DNA of 64,000 bases from Atrina japonica (Eukaryota; Mollusca; Bivalvia; Pterioida; Pinnidae). A program made the position numbers and the translations under genes. The notes beneath the pieces were generated by a model. It was not told where the DNA came from and made no database searches. It was given only the letters and a program-made list of their open reading frames with translations. Numbering within the stretch: the stretch's first letter is position 1; every line of letters begins with the position of its first letter. The stretch spans positions 1-64,000 of the forward strand of contig BROG01000229.1 in NCBI GenBank assembly GCA_030159075.1, written 5' to 3'. Below, in pieces: positions 49,057 through 60,352 of the stretch.

Positions 49057-49765
49057 GTAAGTAGATACACATGTCAGGTGCTATGTAAGTAGATACACAT
49101 GTCAGGTGCTATGTAAGTAGATACACATGTCAGGTGCTATGTAAGTAGATACACATGTCAGGTGCTATGTAAGTAGATACACATGTCAGGTGCTATGTAA
49201 GTAGATACACATGTCAGGTGCTATGTAAGTAGATACACATGTCAGGTGATATGTAAGTAGATACACACAGGTGATATCAGTAGATACACATGTCATGTAT
49301 GTAAGTAGATACACATGTCAGGTGCTATGTAAGTAGATACACATGTCAGGTGCTATGTAAGTAGATACACATGTCAGGTGCTATGTAAGTAGATACACAT
49401 GTCAGGTGCTATGTAAGTGATGTCAGGTGATATGTGAGTGGTATGTAAGTGATAACAGGTGATGTGTAGGTGATGTCACGTGATATGAATGTGTTGCCTC
49501 GTGTTATGTAAGTGATGTTAGGTGACATGTAAGTGATGTTAGGTGCTATGTAAGTGATGTCAGGTTCTATGTAAATGATACCAGGTGATATGTACGTGAT
49601 GTCTTTTAATAGATAGGTGATGTCAGGTGCCATGTAAGTGATGTCAATTGCTATGTAAGTGATGCCAGGTTATATGTAGGTGATGCCAGATGATATGTAA
49701 GTAATGTCACATGGTTTGTAAGTGATGTCATGTCAGGTGCTATGTAAGTGATGTCAGGTGATATC

Positions 49766-49803
<38 letters not shown>

Positions 49804-50060
49804 AAGAGATCAATATAGATGATGTCATGTGCTATGTAAGTGTATCAGGTGATATGTAAGTGATATGCTGTAAGTGTCAGGTGCTATGTAAGTGATGTCA
49901 GGTGCTATGTAAATGATGTCAAGTGATATGTAGATGTCAGGTGCCATGAAAGTGATGCCTGGTACTATGTAAGTGATGTCAGGTGCTATGTAGGTGATCT
50001 CATGAGCTATGCCAGGTATGTCAAGTGCTATGTCAGTGATATTAGGTGCTTTAGGGCTGT
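49057..50060 (+). repeat. 28-bp minisatellite containing the exon D donor
   Basis: Eight clean units run to 49244, each gtgctatgtaagtagataca + catgtcag. They repeat the exon's last eight bases (GGTGCTAT) plus the GTAAGTAG donor. After a disturbed patch four more clean units follow, then shorter decayed units (gtgatgtcaggtgctatgtaa) to about 50060 with a GA microsatellite at 49780. Confidence 0.95.
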
Positions 50061-50683
50061 CATTAGTGAGAAATTCTACATCGATAAGTAAAAAATATCA
50101 ATATATATCGATAAAGCGAATAATTTGATACATCTATAAAATGCATTCAAAATTTATAGATTCATTATAATATTTGGGGTGTTTTATTATTTATTTTACT
50201 ATATGAAGATTCAAAGAAATAATTGCAAGGAAAACATTATTTATTTGAACAAATTGAAGTTAAAATAAAATATAACATAGTTCAAGAGCATGAAGTAAAG
50301 CAAATGGAAAGTTTTGGAAATCATAAAAGAAAATACATCCTGTGAAATGCATTAGGAAATGTATCGATACTAAATAAATATATCGATTATCGTATCGAAT
50401 CAATTTGTATATCAATACATTGATATCGAGTCTATCAATGACAGGTGCTATGTTAAACTATAGTCACCCCATCTAAAATCACCCTTAATCACTATAGACA
50501 CTTGGATGGCATACATGTCTGTGTTTCATTTGTTTAGCTTCAAAATTTCTCATTTATTTTCAATTTGCCATCTCATCCAAGGGCAGAAATGGTGAAAATT
50601 AAATGGCGGGGAGTATTTGTAGGTATATGGTGTACACATGCTTTATGAAGTATACATTTTTGTAATGTTTTTGCTGTTTTCAG
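50061..50683. other. GH20 intron, AT-rich
   Basis: Contains several atcgata-rich phrases (50088-50430). No array next to the exon E acceptor. No gene. Confidence 0.5.
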
Positions 50684-50827
50684 GATCAGAAATGGAGTAT
50701 TATATGTAAATGCCGGTTTACCTGGTTTGACATTCCAGTACAGTACAGATGGTGGAGTGAACTGGACATCACTAACCACTACATCTGTACACATCAACAA
50801 TGTTCAACATGTGCTTGTCAGGACCTG
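50684..50827 (+). CDS. GH20 exon E: C-terminal beta domain
   Basis: Acceptor tttgctgttttcag, donor GACCTG|GTAAGT. Encodes NGVLYVNAGLPGLTFQYSTD then GGVNWTSL and ends VQHVLVRT, the C-terminal domain of chitobiase-type GH20 enzymes. 144 nt, intact and in phase. Confidence 0.9.
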
Positions 50828-50989
50828 GTAAGTATCAAGTATTTTATACATTTTGAACCCAGCCACATGTATGTTCTCAAAGTAACAACCAAAACTGTTA
50901 GATTATATCATCATAGTTATTCTCTATTCTAATATCTCATTTGTGGTATATCCCCAAGTTTCCCTTGTCACAGCCTCTCAGTAACTAAT

Positions 50990-52150
50990 ATGCTGTTGTA
51001 ATACACACTTAATGGCACATGTACTGCTGTAACACTTCCACACTCAACACTTAGTGACATATATACTGCTGTAACACTTCCACACACTCAACACTTAGTG
51101 ACACATATACTGTTGTAACACTTCCACACACTCAACACTTAGTGACACATATACTGCTGTACCACTACCATACACACTCAACACTTAGTGACACATATAC
51201 TGCTGTACCACTACCATACACACTCAACACTTAGTGACACATATACTGCTGTACCACTACCATACACACTCAACAATTAGTGACACATATACTGTAACAC
51301 TTCCACACACTCAACACTTTGTGAGACATATACTGCTGTAACACTTCCACACACTCAACAATTTGTGACATATATACTGCTGTAACACTTCCACACACTC
51401 AACATTTTGTGACATATATACTGCTGTAACACTTCCACACACTCAACACTTAGTGACACATACTGCTGTAACACTTCCACACACTCAACACTTAGTGACA
51501 CATATTACTTGTAACACTTCCACACACTCAACACTTAGTGGCACATGTACTGCTGTAACACTTCCACACACTCAACACTTAGTGACACATATTGTTGTAA
51601 CACTTCCACACACTCAACACTTTGTGAGACATATACTGCTGTAACACTTCCACACACTCAACAATTTGTGACATATATACTGTTGTTCCACTTCCACACA
51701 CTCAACATTTTGTGACAAATGTGAATGTAACACTTCCAAATCTAAAATGTGACATATATACTGCTGTAACACTTCCAGTTCAGCAACACTTAGTGACACA
51801 TATACTATGGATAAACACTTCCACACACTCAACACTTTGTAGAGACAAACTGAAAGAGGCACTTACTTCTGTGATAGAGACATCTACTCAACACTTTGTG
51901 AGACTGTACTGTTGGCTTCTGTGATAGACTCATCTAGTTTTGTGCTGACAAGATACTGCTGTACTTGACTTCCACACACTACAACAATTTGTGAGCTGAC
52001 CAGGCACTGTTGTTCCACTACCATTGCACATTAATGACTTAGTGACACTATTAGGCATATTTTGTAACACTTCCATACACTCAATTTGGTCATGTTTTCA
52101 TGTACTGTTGTTCCACACTATACACACCACCTAACACTTAGTGATTCAAA
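50990..52150 (+). repeat. 46-bp minisatellite in the last GH20 intron
   Basis: About 20 units of cacttccacacactcaacac + ttagtgacacatatactgctgtaa. From about 51840 the units are interleaved with words that recur in order at 52306-52605. Confidence 0.92.
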
Positions 52151-52212
52151 TGTGAATGTTCATTTGAAATGCTAAAAATGTACAAATTAAATGTAAAAAC
52201 ATTTTATTTCAG

Positions 52213-52246
52213 TAATCAGTGCTATGGTCAGCAGTTAAGCATCTAA
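52213..52246 (+). CDS. GH20 exon F: probable last exon
   Basis: An acceptor (attttatttcag) precedes it. Joined in phase to exon E it gives eleven more codons (CNQCYGQQLSI) and a TAA. The family usually has a few more residues here, and the local sequence is disturbed, so the exact C-terminus is uncertain. Confidence 0.5.
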
Positions 52247-53010
52247 CAGTATGGATCAAAGTCTTCTGATGTGGAAAGTGCTAAAGTGCAGACTCGATAT
52301 AAAAACTGAAAGAGGCTGTTTTCAAAGTAGTCCGTGACTGAGACATCTAATTTTGCAAGCTGACGGAGACCATGTAACTTGGCTTCTGTGATAGTAGACT
52401 GATTACTGAGGTTTAAAAAGCTGCTATAAAGACCACCTAACTGACTGACAAAGTAGTCTGACTTTGAGGAGATAAAGACATCCTCGCTTTATAGACCACC
52501 TGACAGAGACTGACTTAAAGTAGTTTAATTGCATGAGGTGACAAAAAGTTCCTCGCATATTTTGTGCGCAAAGTCATATACAAATTTGGTCATGGTTTTC
52601 ATGTACAGTGTAACCTCACTATAAAGACCACCTAACTGACTGACTCAAAGTAGTCTGATTACTGAGGTGCTAAAGTACAACCTCACTATAAAAACCACCT
52701 AACTGACTGACTCAAAGTAATCTGAGGTGCTAAAGTGCAACCTTGAATTATAATGGACCAGTCTAACTGACATGTAATTCAAGTAGTATCCGATGTTTGA
52801 GGTGCTAAAAGTGCAATTATAAAGAGGATCTAACTATATCTGATTTCAAAGTGTATGATTACTGAGATGTTTTTATAAGTGCAACCTCACTATAAAGAGT
52901 ATCTAACTGACTATTTCAAAGTGGTCTGATTGTTGAGTTTGCTAAAGTGCAAACTCGCTTAAAAGACCATCTATACTGTACATGAATCAAAGTAGTCTGA
53001 TGTGTGGTGT
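52247..53010 (+). repeat. 67-bp minisatellite, partly scrambled
   Basis: The clean unit (around 52610-52740) is caacctcactataaagacca + cctaactgactgactcaaag + tagtctgattactgaggtgctaaagtg. Its start, cagtgtaacctcactataaagacc, resembles the MITE ends elsewhere in the window. Units on both sides are strongly altered, and the first overlaps sequence just after exon F. Confidence 0.8.
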
Positions 53011-55800
53011 TTTAAGTGTATAACAGTAAATTAAAATAGAGTATAACTGATGTAATCAAAGTATGATGTGTGATGTGCTAAATGTGGAACCTCGCTATTA
53101 AATGACCGACTAATATGTGACTGATTGAAGTGAATGTCTGTTTACTGAAATGTAAATTGCAACCTCACTATAAAAAACCAGTGTATGACATGTAATCAAA
53201 GTGTATGTTTGGTGGTATAACATTGAATTAAAATGAAGAGAGTATGTGTACATGTAATTCAAGTGTATATGTGGTGTTTTATATGTATAACAGTTAATTA
53301 AAAAGAGGATTATGTATATCTATTTGAAGTGTATGTGTGATATTTTATATTTATAACAGTAATTAAAGAATGAGTACATGTAATTAAAGTGTATGTGTGA
53401 TGTTTTATATGAATAACAGTAAATTAAAAAGAGGACTGAGTATATGTATTTGAAGTGTATGTGTGTTGTTTTATATGTATAACATTAAATTAAAATGAAG
53501 AGTGTATGTGTACATGTAATTGAAGTGTATGTGTGGTGTTTTATATGTATAACAGTAAATTAAAATAAAGAGTATGTGTATATGTAATTGAAGTGTATAT
53601 GTGTGATATGTTTGACAGTAAATTAAAATGAAGAGTATATATATGCATTTGATTGAAGTGAATGTGTGTTTTATGTGTATATCAGTAAAGTAAAATGAAT
53701 TGAGTATGTGTACATGTAATTGAAGTGTATGTGTGGTGTTTTATATGTATAACAGTAAATTAAAATGAAGAGTGTATGTGTACATGAAATTGAAGTGTAT
53801 GTGTGATGTTTTATATGTATAACAGTAAATTAAAATGAAGAGTATGTGTACATGTAATTGAAGTGTATGTGTGATGTTTTATATGTATAACAGTAAATTA
53901 AAATGAAGAGTGTATGTGTACATGTAATTGAAGTGTATGTGTGATATTTATTTATAGCAGTAATTAAAGTATGAGTACATGTAATTAAAGTGTATGTGTG
54001 GTGTTTTATATGAATAACAGTAAATTAAAATGAGGACTGAATATATGTATTTGAAGTGTATGTGTACCACCTAACTGACTGACTCAAAGTGTCGTTTTAT
54101 ATGTATAACATTTAATTAAAATGAAGAGTGTATGTGTACATGTAATTGAAGTGTATGTGTGGTATATTATTTGTACAACAGTAAATTAAAAGTGAAGAGT
54201 ATGTGTACATGTAATTGAAGTGTATGTATATGTTTGATATGTATGAACAGTAATTTAAATAAAGAGTGTATGTGTACATGTAATTAAAGTGTATGTGTGG
54301 TGTTTTATATGAATAACAGTAAATTAAAAACAGGATTGAGTATATGTAATTGAAGTGTATGTGTGGTGTTTTATATGTATAACAGTAAATTAAAATGAAG
54401 AGAGTATGTGTACATGAAATTGAAGTGTATGTGTGATGTTTTATATGTATAACATTTAATTAAAATGAAGAATGTATGTGTACATGTAATTGAAGTGTAT
54501 GTGTGATGTTTTATATGTATAACAGTAAATGAAAAAGAGGAAGTGTATGTGTCATGTTTTATATGTATAACATTTAATTAAAATGAAGAGTGTATGTGTA
54601 CTGTAAGAGTGTATGTGTACATGTAATTGAAGTGTATGTGTGATGTTTTATATGTATAACTAAATGAAAAAAAGGAAAAGAGTGTATGTTTTATATGTAT
54701 AATGATTTAATGTAAATGTGGTGTTTTATATGTATAACATTTAATTAAAATGAAGAGTATATGTGTACATGTAATTGAAGTGTATGTGTGGTATATTATT
54801 TGTACAACAGTAAATTAAAAGTGAAGAGTATGTGTACATGTAATTGAAGTGTATGTTTGATGTTTTATATGAATAACAGTAATTAAAATGAAGAGTATAT
54901 GTGTGCATGTAATTGAAGTGTATGTGTGTGTTTTATATGTATTGTAAATGAAAAAGAGTGTATGTGTCAGTCATATGTTATAAATTAAAATAAAGAGTGT
55001 ATATGTACATGTAATTGAAGTGTATGTGTGGTGTTTTATATGTATAACAGTAAATTCAAATGAAGGGTGTATGTGTACATGTAATTGAAGTGTAAATGTG
55101 GTGTTTTATATGTATAACATTTAATTAAAATGAAGAGTATATATGTGCATGTAATTGAAGTGTATGTGTGGTGTTTTATATGTACAACAGTAAATTAAAA
55201 TTGAAGAGTGTGTGTGTCATGTTTTAAAATGTATTGACATTTAATTAAAATGATGAGTGTATGTGTACTGGAAGAGTGTATTTGTACATGTAATTGAAGT
55301 GTATGTGTGATGTTTTATATGTATAACAGTAAATTAAAATGAGTATATGTGTGCATGTAATTGAAGTGTATGTGTGTTGTTTTATATGTATAACATTTAA
55401 TTAAAATGAAGAGTATATGTGTACATGTAATTGAAGTGTATGTGTGATGTTTTATATGTATAACATTTAATTAAAATGAAGAGTGTATGTGTACATGTAA
55501 TTGAAGTGTATGTGTGGTGTTTTATATGTATAACAGTAAATTAAAATGAAGAGTATATGTGTACATGTAATTGAAGTGTATGTGTATAACATTAAATTAT
55601 AATGAAGAGTATATATGTGCATTTGATTGAAGTGTATGTGTGATGTTTTATATCTATAACATTTAATTACACTGAAGAGTATATGAAGTTTATGTGTGGT
55701 GTTTTATATGTATAACAGTAAATTAAAATGAAGAGTATATGTGTACATGTAATTGAAGTGTATGTGTGATGTTTTATATGAATAAAAGTAAATTAAAATT
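53011..55800 (+). repeat. 68-bp minisatellite (about 38 copies)
   Basis: Units tgtaattgaagtgtatgtgt + gatgttttatatgtataaca + gtaaattaaaatgaagagtatgtgtaca. Many length variants. The first units (53011-53420) blend into the 67-bp array. It lies 3' of the GH20 gene. Confidence 0.95.
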
Positions 55801-56278
55801 CATTTTATGTGTAACTTGATTTATAGTTTAGCTGCCTGTATTCTTAAGTGCATGTCATTATCATCAAAGGTACACCAATTTCATCATTTATATAATTTCG
55901 TATAAAGATTTATCTCCCGTACCTCATATTGTTACACAAGGTCAAATTATGACAGCTGATCTATAAAAGTTGTGACTCTACTACATTCCACCCCCACTCT
56001 CAATCGGGCAAACACAATAGGCTAACTTGACTTAACTACATGTTGCATTAGTTGATTTAAAAGAAACATCAAGAACTGAAATGGAATGGAATTCTTATAT
56101 ATCTAATCAATATCTAAATAATGCTACAAATCACGTTTTGGTTTGTTACGAGTTTATTTGAACTTTAGAAATAATTGGCCTAACACAGTTTATTTTATAC
56201 ATTACACAATGTTGTAGGTCTAATGTCTTGAATACATAATATAATTGCCTATATGTATATATGGTATGTGTGTGCCTG

Positions 56279-56311
<33 letters not shown>

Positions 56312-56694
56312 GTATATGTCACCTTCTGAACAAGATCTCGTTTTCATTGGTCAATCAACCTATATCTAACCCTCGTATGCCCTTGATCAGGTAGTACATA
56401 ATATATATTTTTTCTGTTCATGTACCTTTCTTCTGCATGGTCTGATGTGCGTTTACTAAATTTGTGACATCATGCAATTGTCATACGATGCTATATGATA
56501 TACGCTATACGATTTTAATCATTAAACAAACCAAAGAACTGATAGTGGGTTTGTCTGTGGCAGTGAAAGAGTTAATATTTAGTTACTGGAACTAAGAATG
56601 CATCAATAATTTTCAGTTTAATGTCCAGAAAGGTGACAAAAATTGTTATCCACGTTGTCATTACTGGTGATGTGATTTCATATATTGCCTTTCA

Positions 56695-56825
56695 GTATAA
56701 TATAACAATTATTGCCCTTGTTTTGGGTTGACATGAATATTTGCCCACCCTTAAGGTGTTATGTCACCCTCAGTCAGAGCCTCTCGGGTGGACAAATATA
56801 ACAAGGGCAATAATTGAATACTATA
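56695..56825. mobile_element. Palindromic MITE
   Basis: Arms caattattgcccttg and caagggcaataattg, extended by atatttgcccaccc and gggtggacaaatat. A short interior includes tgtcaccctcagtcagagc. Non-coding. Confidence 0.8.
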
Positions 56826-56921
56826 CATTGTATATATACACACACATGTCAAGTACAAAAGATTGGAAGTACTGCATTAGTGAAGTGTCCAGCTAATTAA
56901 CAGGTTAAGAACACTAAAGAC

Positions 56922-57032
56922 CTAGACCCGGCTGCACAATGCATCATTAAATTTAATGTACAGTTAGCCCATTGGTTTAACATTGGTTAACGTCACGTTA
57001 AATCTAACAACCTGTTGTGCAACTGAGTCCAG
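56922..57032. mobile_element. MITE with ctgcacaa termini
   Basis: Imperfect inverted ends, agacccggctgcacaa and ttgtgcaactgagtcc, about 110 bp, with a gttaa-rich interior. This resembles the gcccggttgcacaa MITEs common in invertebrates. Confidence 0.6.
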
Positions 57033-57582
57033 TTTTTTAATTCTTAACCATTAACTTGGTTTAAAACATTTTATGGTTCAATGTTTTTTAACAGTTTGGT
57101 TTAAACCGTGTGGTTAAATGGTAACAGAAAATCTCAACTATAATCAAAAGAATGGTTAAGAAAGTTTAAGGTGTATTCTTAAACATATTCAAACACAAAT
57201 GCTGTTTTCAACCATTGCTGTTTTTTTTCTTTTCTACATGTTTATGGTTTGTGGCTAAAACATGATTCAGGTTGTTTATAACCTTAAACAAATTTTAGTA
57301 TAAGAAACAGACAATATATGATTAAAAAGTTACAAAACAGTAAACATTTCACAAGATACTGTCATTCTGTCCAATGGTATTGATTCTTTCCCATTCCTTT
57401 AGAAACTGTGATATGTGCAGGCAACACTTGTGATTTGCCTCTACATAACTGTAGATGCAATCAATTATGTCCATTATTATTGTCTTTAACGTAGAAGCTG
57501 ACAATTGTGCCCGTTATTGTGATTTACCTGTGTACACCTGTAGATATATTTGTACCCTTATTACCATTTTACCTTAGTCATC

Positions 57583-58410
57583 TTAGTATATTTGTTTGTC
57601 TTGTCTCAGAGATAAAGTATAATCTAATTTGACAGATTCAAATGGCTCTGTGGTGTATGCTGGGAGGGCAAGATCTCCCAGATGTGATTCACTGCATTGA
57701 CTGCCATCTAATGTTTGTATTTGTACATATTGTATGTTCCTTCCATTGTTGATGTCATCTCGCGTAAGATTTATCAACTCATCTGCCACTGGTAAACTTC
57801 TTACAGAATTGTCTGTTGCTATAGCAACATATTCCATTTCTTCACCGTTGGGATTAGCTGTGAATGAGTGTGAGGTCATGTGCTTCTTCAGTGAGCGATT
57901 GTGTATGAATCTTTTGCCACACTCTGTACACTGAAATCTTTTATCATTTAGATGTATTTTTCTGTGAGCATTTAGGTTCCCTTTTTCAGAAAATGACTTT
58001 CCGCAATGTTCACATTTATATGGTCGTTCACCGGTGTGTGTTCTGACATGACGAGTGTAAGACTCATTGGTGTGTAGAAGTTTATTACAATGCGAGCACT
58101 GGTAAACTTTGATGGGGAAACTGTCAATTCCTGATTCCTTCAAATGAGTTACGATGTAATGCCCTTTGTACCCATCTAGTGACTTAAATACTTTATCACA
58201 AATCTCACACTTCACTGTTTGACCCTCAATTCGTTTTAAGTGCGCCCTAAGATGGCGACGTGAACTGAATGTCTTTCCACAGTGGTCGCAGATTTCAAAA
58301 TTTTGATTGTGTACCGATCGGTGTTGCCGAAGGCTGCTATTGCTGCGGAAGGTTTTGTCACATTTTTCACATTTATATGGTTTCTCTCCTGTGTGGACCC
58401 TCAGGTGAAC
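57583..58410 (-). CDS. C2H2 zinc-finger protein, last exon
   Basis: Acceptor at 58411-58412 (minus ctgtttttatttcag), stop TAA at 57585-57583; 276 codons, all open. It starts VHLRVHTGEKPY, completing a finger from the previous exon, and then has six more: YKCEKC, ICDHC (second zinc His missing, RAHLKRIEG), VKCEIC, YQCSHC, YKCEHC and FQCTEC. TGEKPY and TGERPY linkers are typical of DNA-binding arrays. The 95-residue tail after the last finger is acidic to neutral, with EYVAIATD and IQYVQIQTLDG stretches and no known effector domain. It is probably a nuclear transcription regulator. No symbol can be assigned from fingers alone. Confidence 0.93.
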   Translation of the reverse strand, partial: VHLRVHTGEKPYKCEKCDKTFRSNSSLRQHRSVHNQNFEICDHCGKTFSSRRHLRAHLKRIEGQTVKCEICDKVFKSLDGYKGHYIVTHLKESGIDSFPIKVYQCSHCNKLLHTNESYTRHVRTHTGERPYKCEHCGKSFSEKGNLNAHRKIHLNDKRFQCTECGKRFIHNRSLKKHMTSHSFTANPNGEEMEYVAIATDNSVRSLPVADELINLTRDDINNGRNIQYVQIQTLDGSQCSESHLGDLALPAYTTEPFESVKLDYTLSLRQDKQIY

Positions 58411-58412
58411 CT

Positions 58413-58726
58413 GAAATAAAAACAGTAATGATATTGCAAATCATCTTCAATACAAAATGATTTAGTATCCATACTTGTCTAATAATGAATTTGATAAAGG
58501 TCTTACTCTATATCATGTACTAAGTTCATGTAAATTTTTCTGTAAAATAAATGAATAGCATATTCCAAAAACATGGATCTTGTCTCTCTAGACTCTGAAA
58601 ATGTATAGAACACAGAGATTATTATAACAGTAACTTGATCCTAAAAGCCAGATCAAGTCGACTGATGTGATCCAGCTCTTAGGATCAAGTTACTGTCATA
58701 ATGATAAATTTATTATGTACACATCC
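58413..58726. other. Zinc-finger gene intron with a hairpin element
   Basis: Contains a palindrome of about 80 bp at 58622-58701: arms ttataacagtaacttgatcc and ggatcaagttactgtcataa, one mismatch. It looks like a small foldback MITE. The 34-bp array begins just after it. Confidence 0.7.
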
Positions 58727-60352
58727 ATAATAAAGTGATCAGTTAGATACGGATGTGTACATAATAAAGTAATCAGTTAGATACGGATGTGTACATAATA
58801 AACTGATCAGTTAGATACGGATGTGTACATAATAAAGTAATCAGTTAGATACGGATGTGTACATAATAAAGTGATCAGTTAGATACGGATGTGTACAAAA
58901 TAAAGTAATCAGTTAGATACGGATGTGTACATAATAAAGTAATCAGTTAGATACGGATGTGTACATAATAAACTGATCAGTTAGATACAGATGTGTACAT
59001 AATAAAGTAATCAGTTAGATACGGATGTGTACATAATAAACTGATCAGTTAGATACGGATGTGTACATAATAAACTGATCAGTTAGATACGGATGTGTAC
59101 ATAATAAACTGATCAGTTAGATACGGATGTGTACATAATAAAGTAATCAGTTAGATACGGATGTGTACATAATAAACTGATCAGTTAGATACGGATGTGT
59201 ACATAATAAACTGATCAGTTAGATACGGATGTGTACATAATAAACTGATCAGTTAGATACGGATGTGTACACATAATAAAGTAATCAGTTAGATACGGAT
59301 GTGTACATAATAAACTGATCAGTTAGATACAGATGTGTACATAATAAACTGATCAGTTAGATACAGATGTGTACATAATAAACTGATCAGTTAGATACAG
59401 ATGTGTACATAATAAAGTAATCAGTTAGATACGGATGTGTACATAATAAACTGATCAGTTAGATACGGATGTGTACATAATAAAGTAATCAGTTAGATAC
59501 GGATGTGTACATAATAAACTGATCAGTTAGATACAGATGTGTACATAATAAACTGATCAGTTAGATACAGATGTGTACATAATAAACTGATCAGTTAGAT
59601 ACAGATGTGTACATAATAAACCGATCAGTTAGATACAGATGTGTTCATAATAAACTGATTAGTTAGATACGGATGTGTGCATAGTAAACTGATCAGTTAG
59701 ATACGGATGTGTACATAATAAAGTAATCAGTTAGATACGGATGTGTACATAATAAACTGATCAGTTAGATACGGCTGTGTACATAATAAACTGATCAGTT
59801 AGATACGGCTGTGTACATAATAAACTGATCAGTTAGTGGAGATGTGTACATAATAAACTGATCAGTTAGATACCGATGTGTACATAAAAAACTGATCAGT
59901 TAGATACCGATGTGTACATAATAAACTGATCACTTAGATACGGATATGTGCATTATAAACTGATCAGTTAGATACAGATGTGTACATAATAAACTGATTA
60001 GTTAGATACGGATGTGTGCATAGTAAACTGATCAGTTAGATACGGATGTGTACATAATAAAGTAATCAGTTAGATACGGATGTGTACATAATAAACTGAT
60101 CAGTTAGATACAGATGTGTACAAAATAAACTGATCAGTTAGATACAGATGTGTACAAAATAAACTGATCAGTTAGATACAGATGTGTACATAATAAAGTA
60201 ATCAGTTAGATACGGATGTGTACATAATAAACTGATCAGTTAGATACGGATGTGTACATAATAAACTGATCAGTTAGATAGGGATGTGTACATAATAAAC
60301 TGATCAGTTAGATACAGATGTGTGCATTATAAACTAATCAGTTAGATATGGA
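58727..60352 (+). repeat. 34-bp minisatellite (about 48 copies)
   Basis: Units gatcagttagatacggatg + tgtacataataaact. Two main forms differ at the unit boundary, aaactgatc and aaagtaatc, the changes occurring together. Placed inside an intron, about 320 bp from the nearest exon. Confidence 0.97.

Larger units (their letters stand above)
32402..52246 (+). pseudogene. GH20 beta-N-acetylhexosaminidase-like gene, 3' half, damaged
   Basis: Six exons (32402-33029, 39198-39282, 46506-46738, 48804-49056, 50684-50827, 52213-52246) join in consistent phase with GT-AG introns. They encode the second half of the GH20 TIM barrel and the C-terminal beta domain of a chitobiase-type hexosaminidase, an enzyme that removes terminal GlcNAc from chitin oligomers or N-glycans. 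The catalytic Asp-Glu pair is present, but the PGH motif reads PGR. Lesions are: a TAA at 32918, a frameshift near 32952, two one-base deletions in exon C and a TAA at 49007. Exon lengths become phase-correct only if the deletions are allowed for. The N-terminal half, including the HLHL-type strand, was not found. The gene is probably a decaying copy; consensus errors near the arrays are the alternative. Confidence 0.8.
55801..57582. other. Intergenic region with two MITEs
   Basis: Lies between the convergent GH20 and zinc-finger genes. Besides the MITEs at 56695 and 56922 it has a CA/TA microsatellite at 56278-56312. The 3' UTR of the zinc-finger gene must lie here, but no polyadenylation signal was assigned. 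Confidence 0.5.

Noticed and set aside
51453..51924. Plus- and minus-strand His/Thr-rich frames
   Set aside because: Translations of the 46-bp array; no start context or domain.
58727..60352. CRISPR-like regular repeats
   Set aside because: Units are head-to-tail with no unique spacers, inside an intron of a eukaryotic gene. The same holds for the other arrays.
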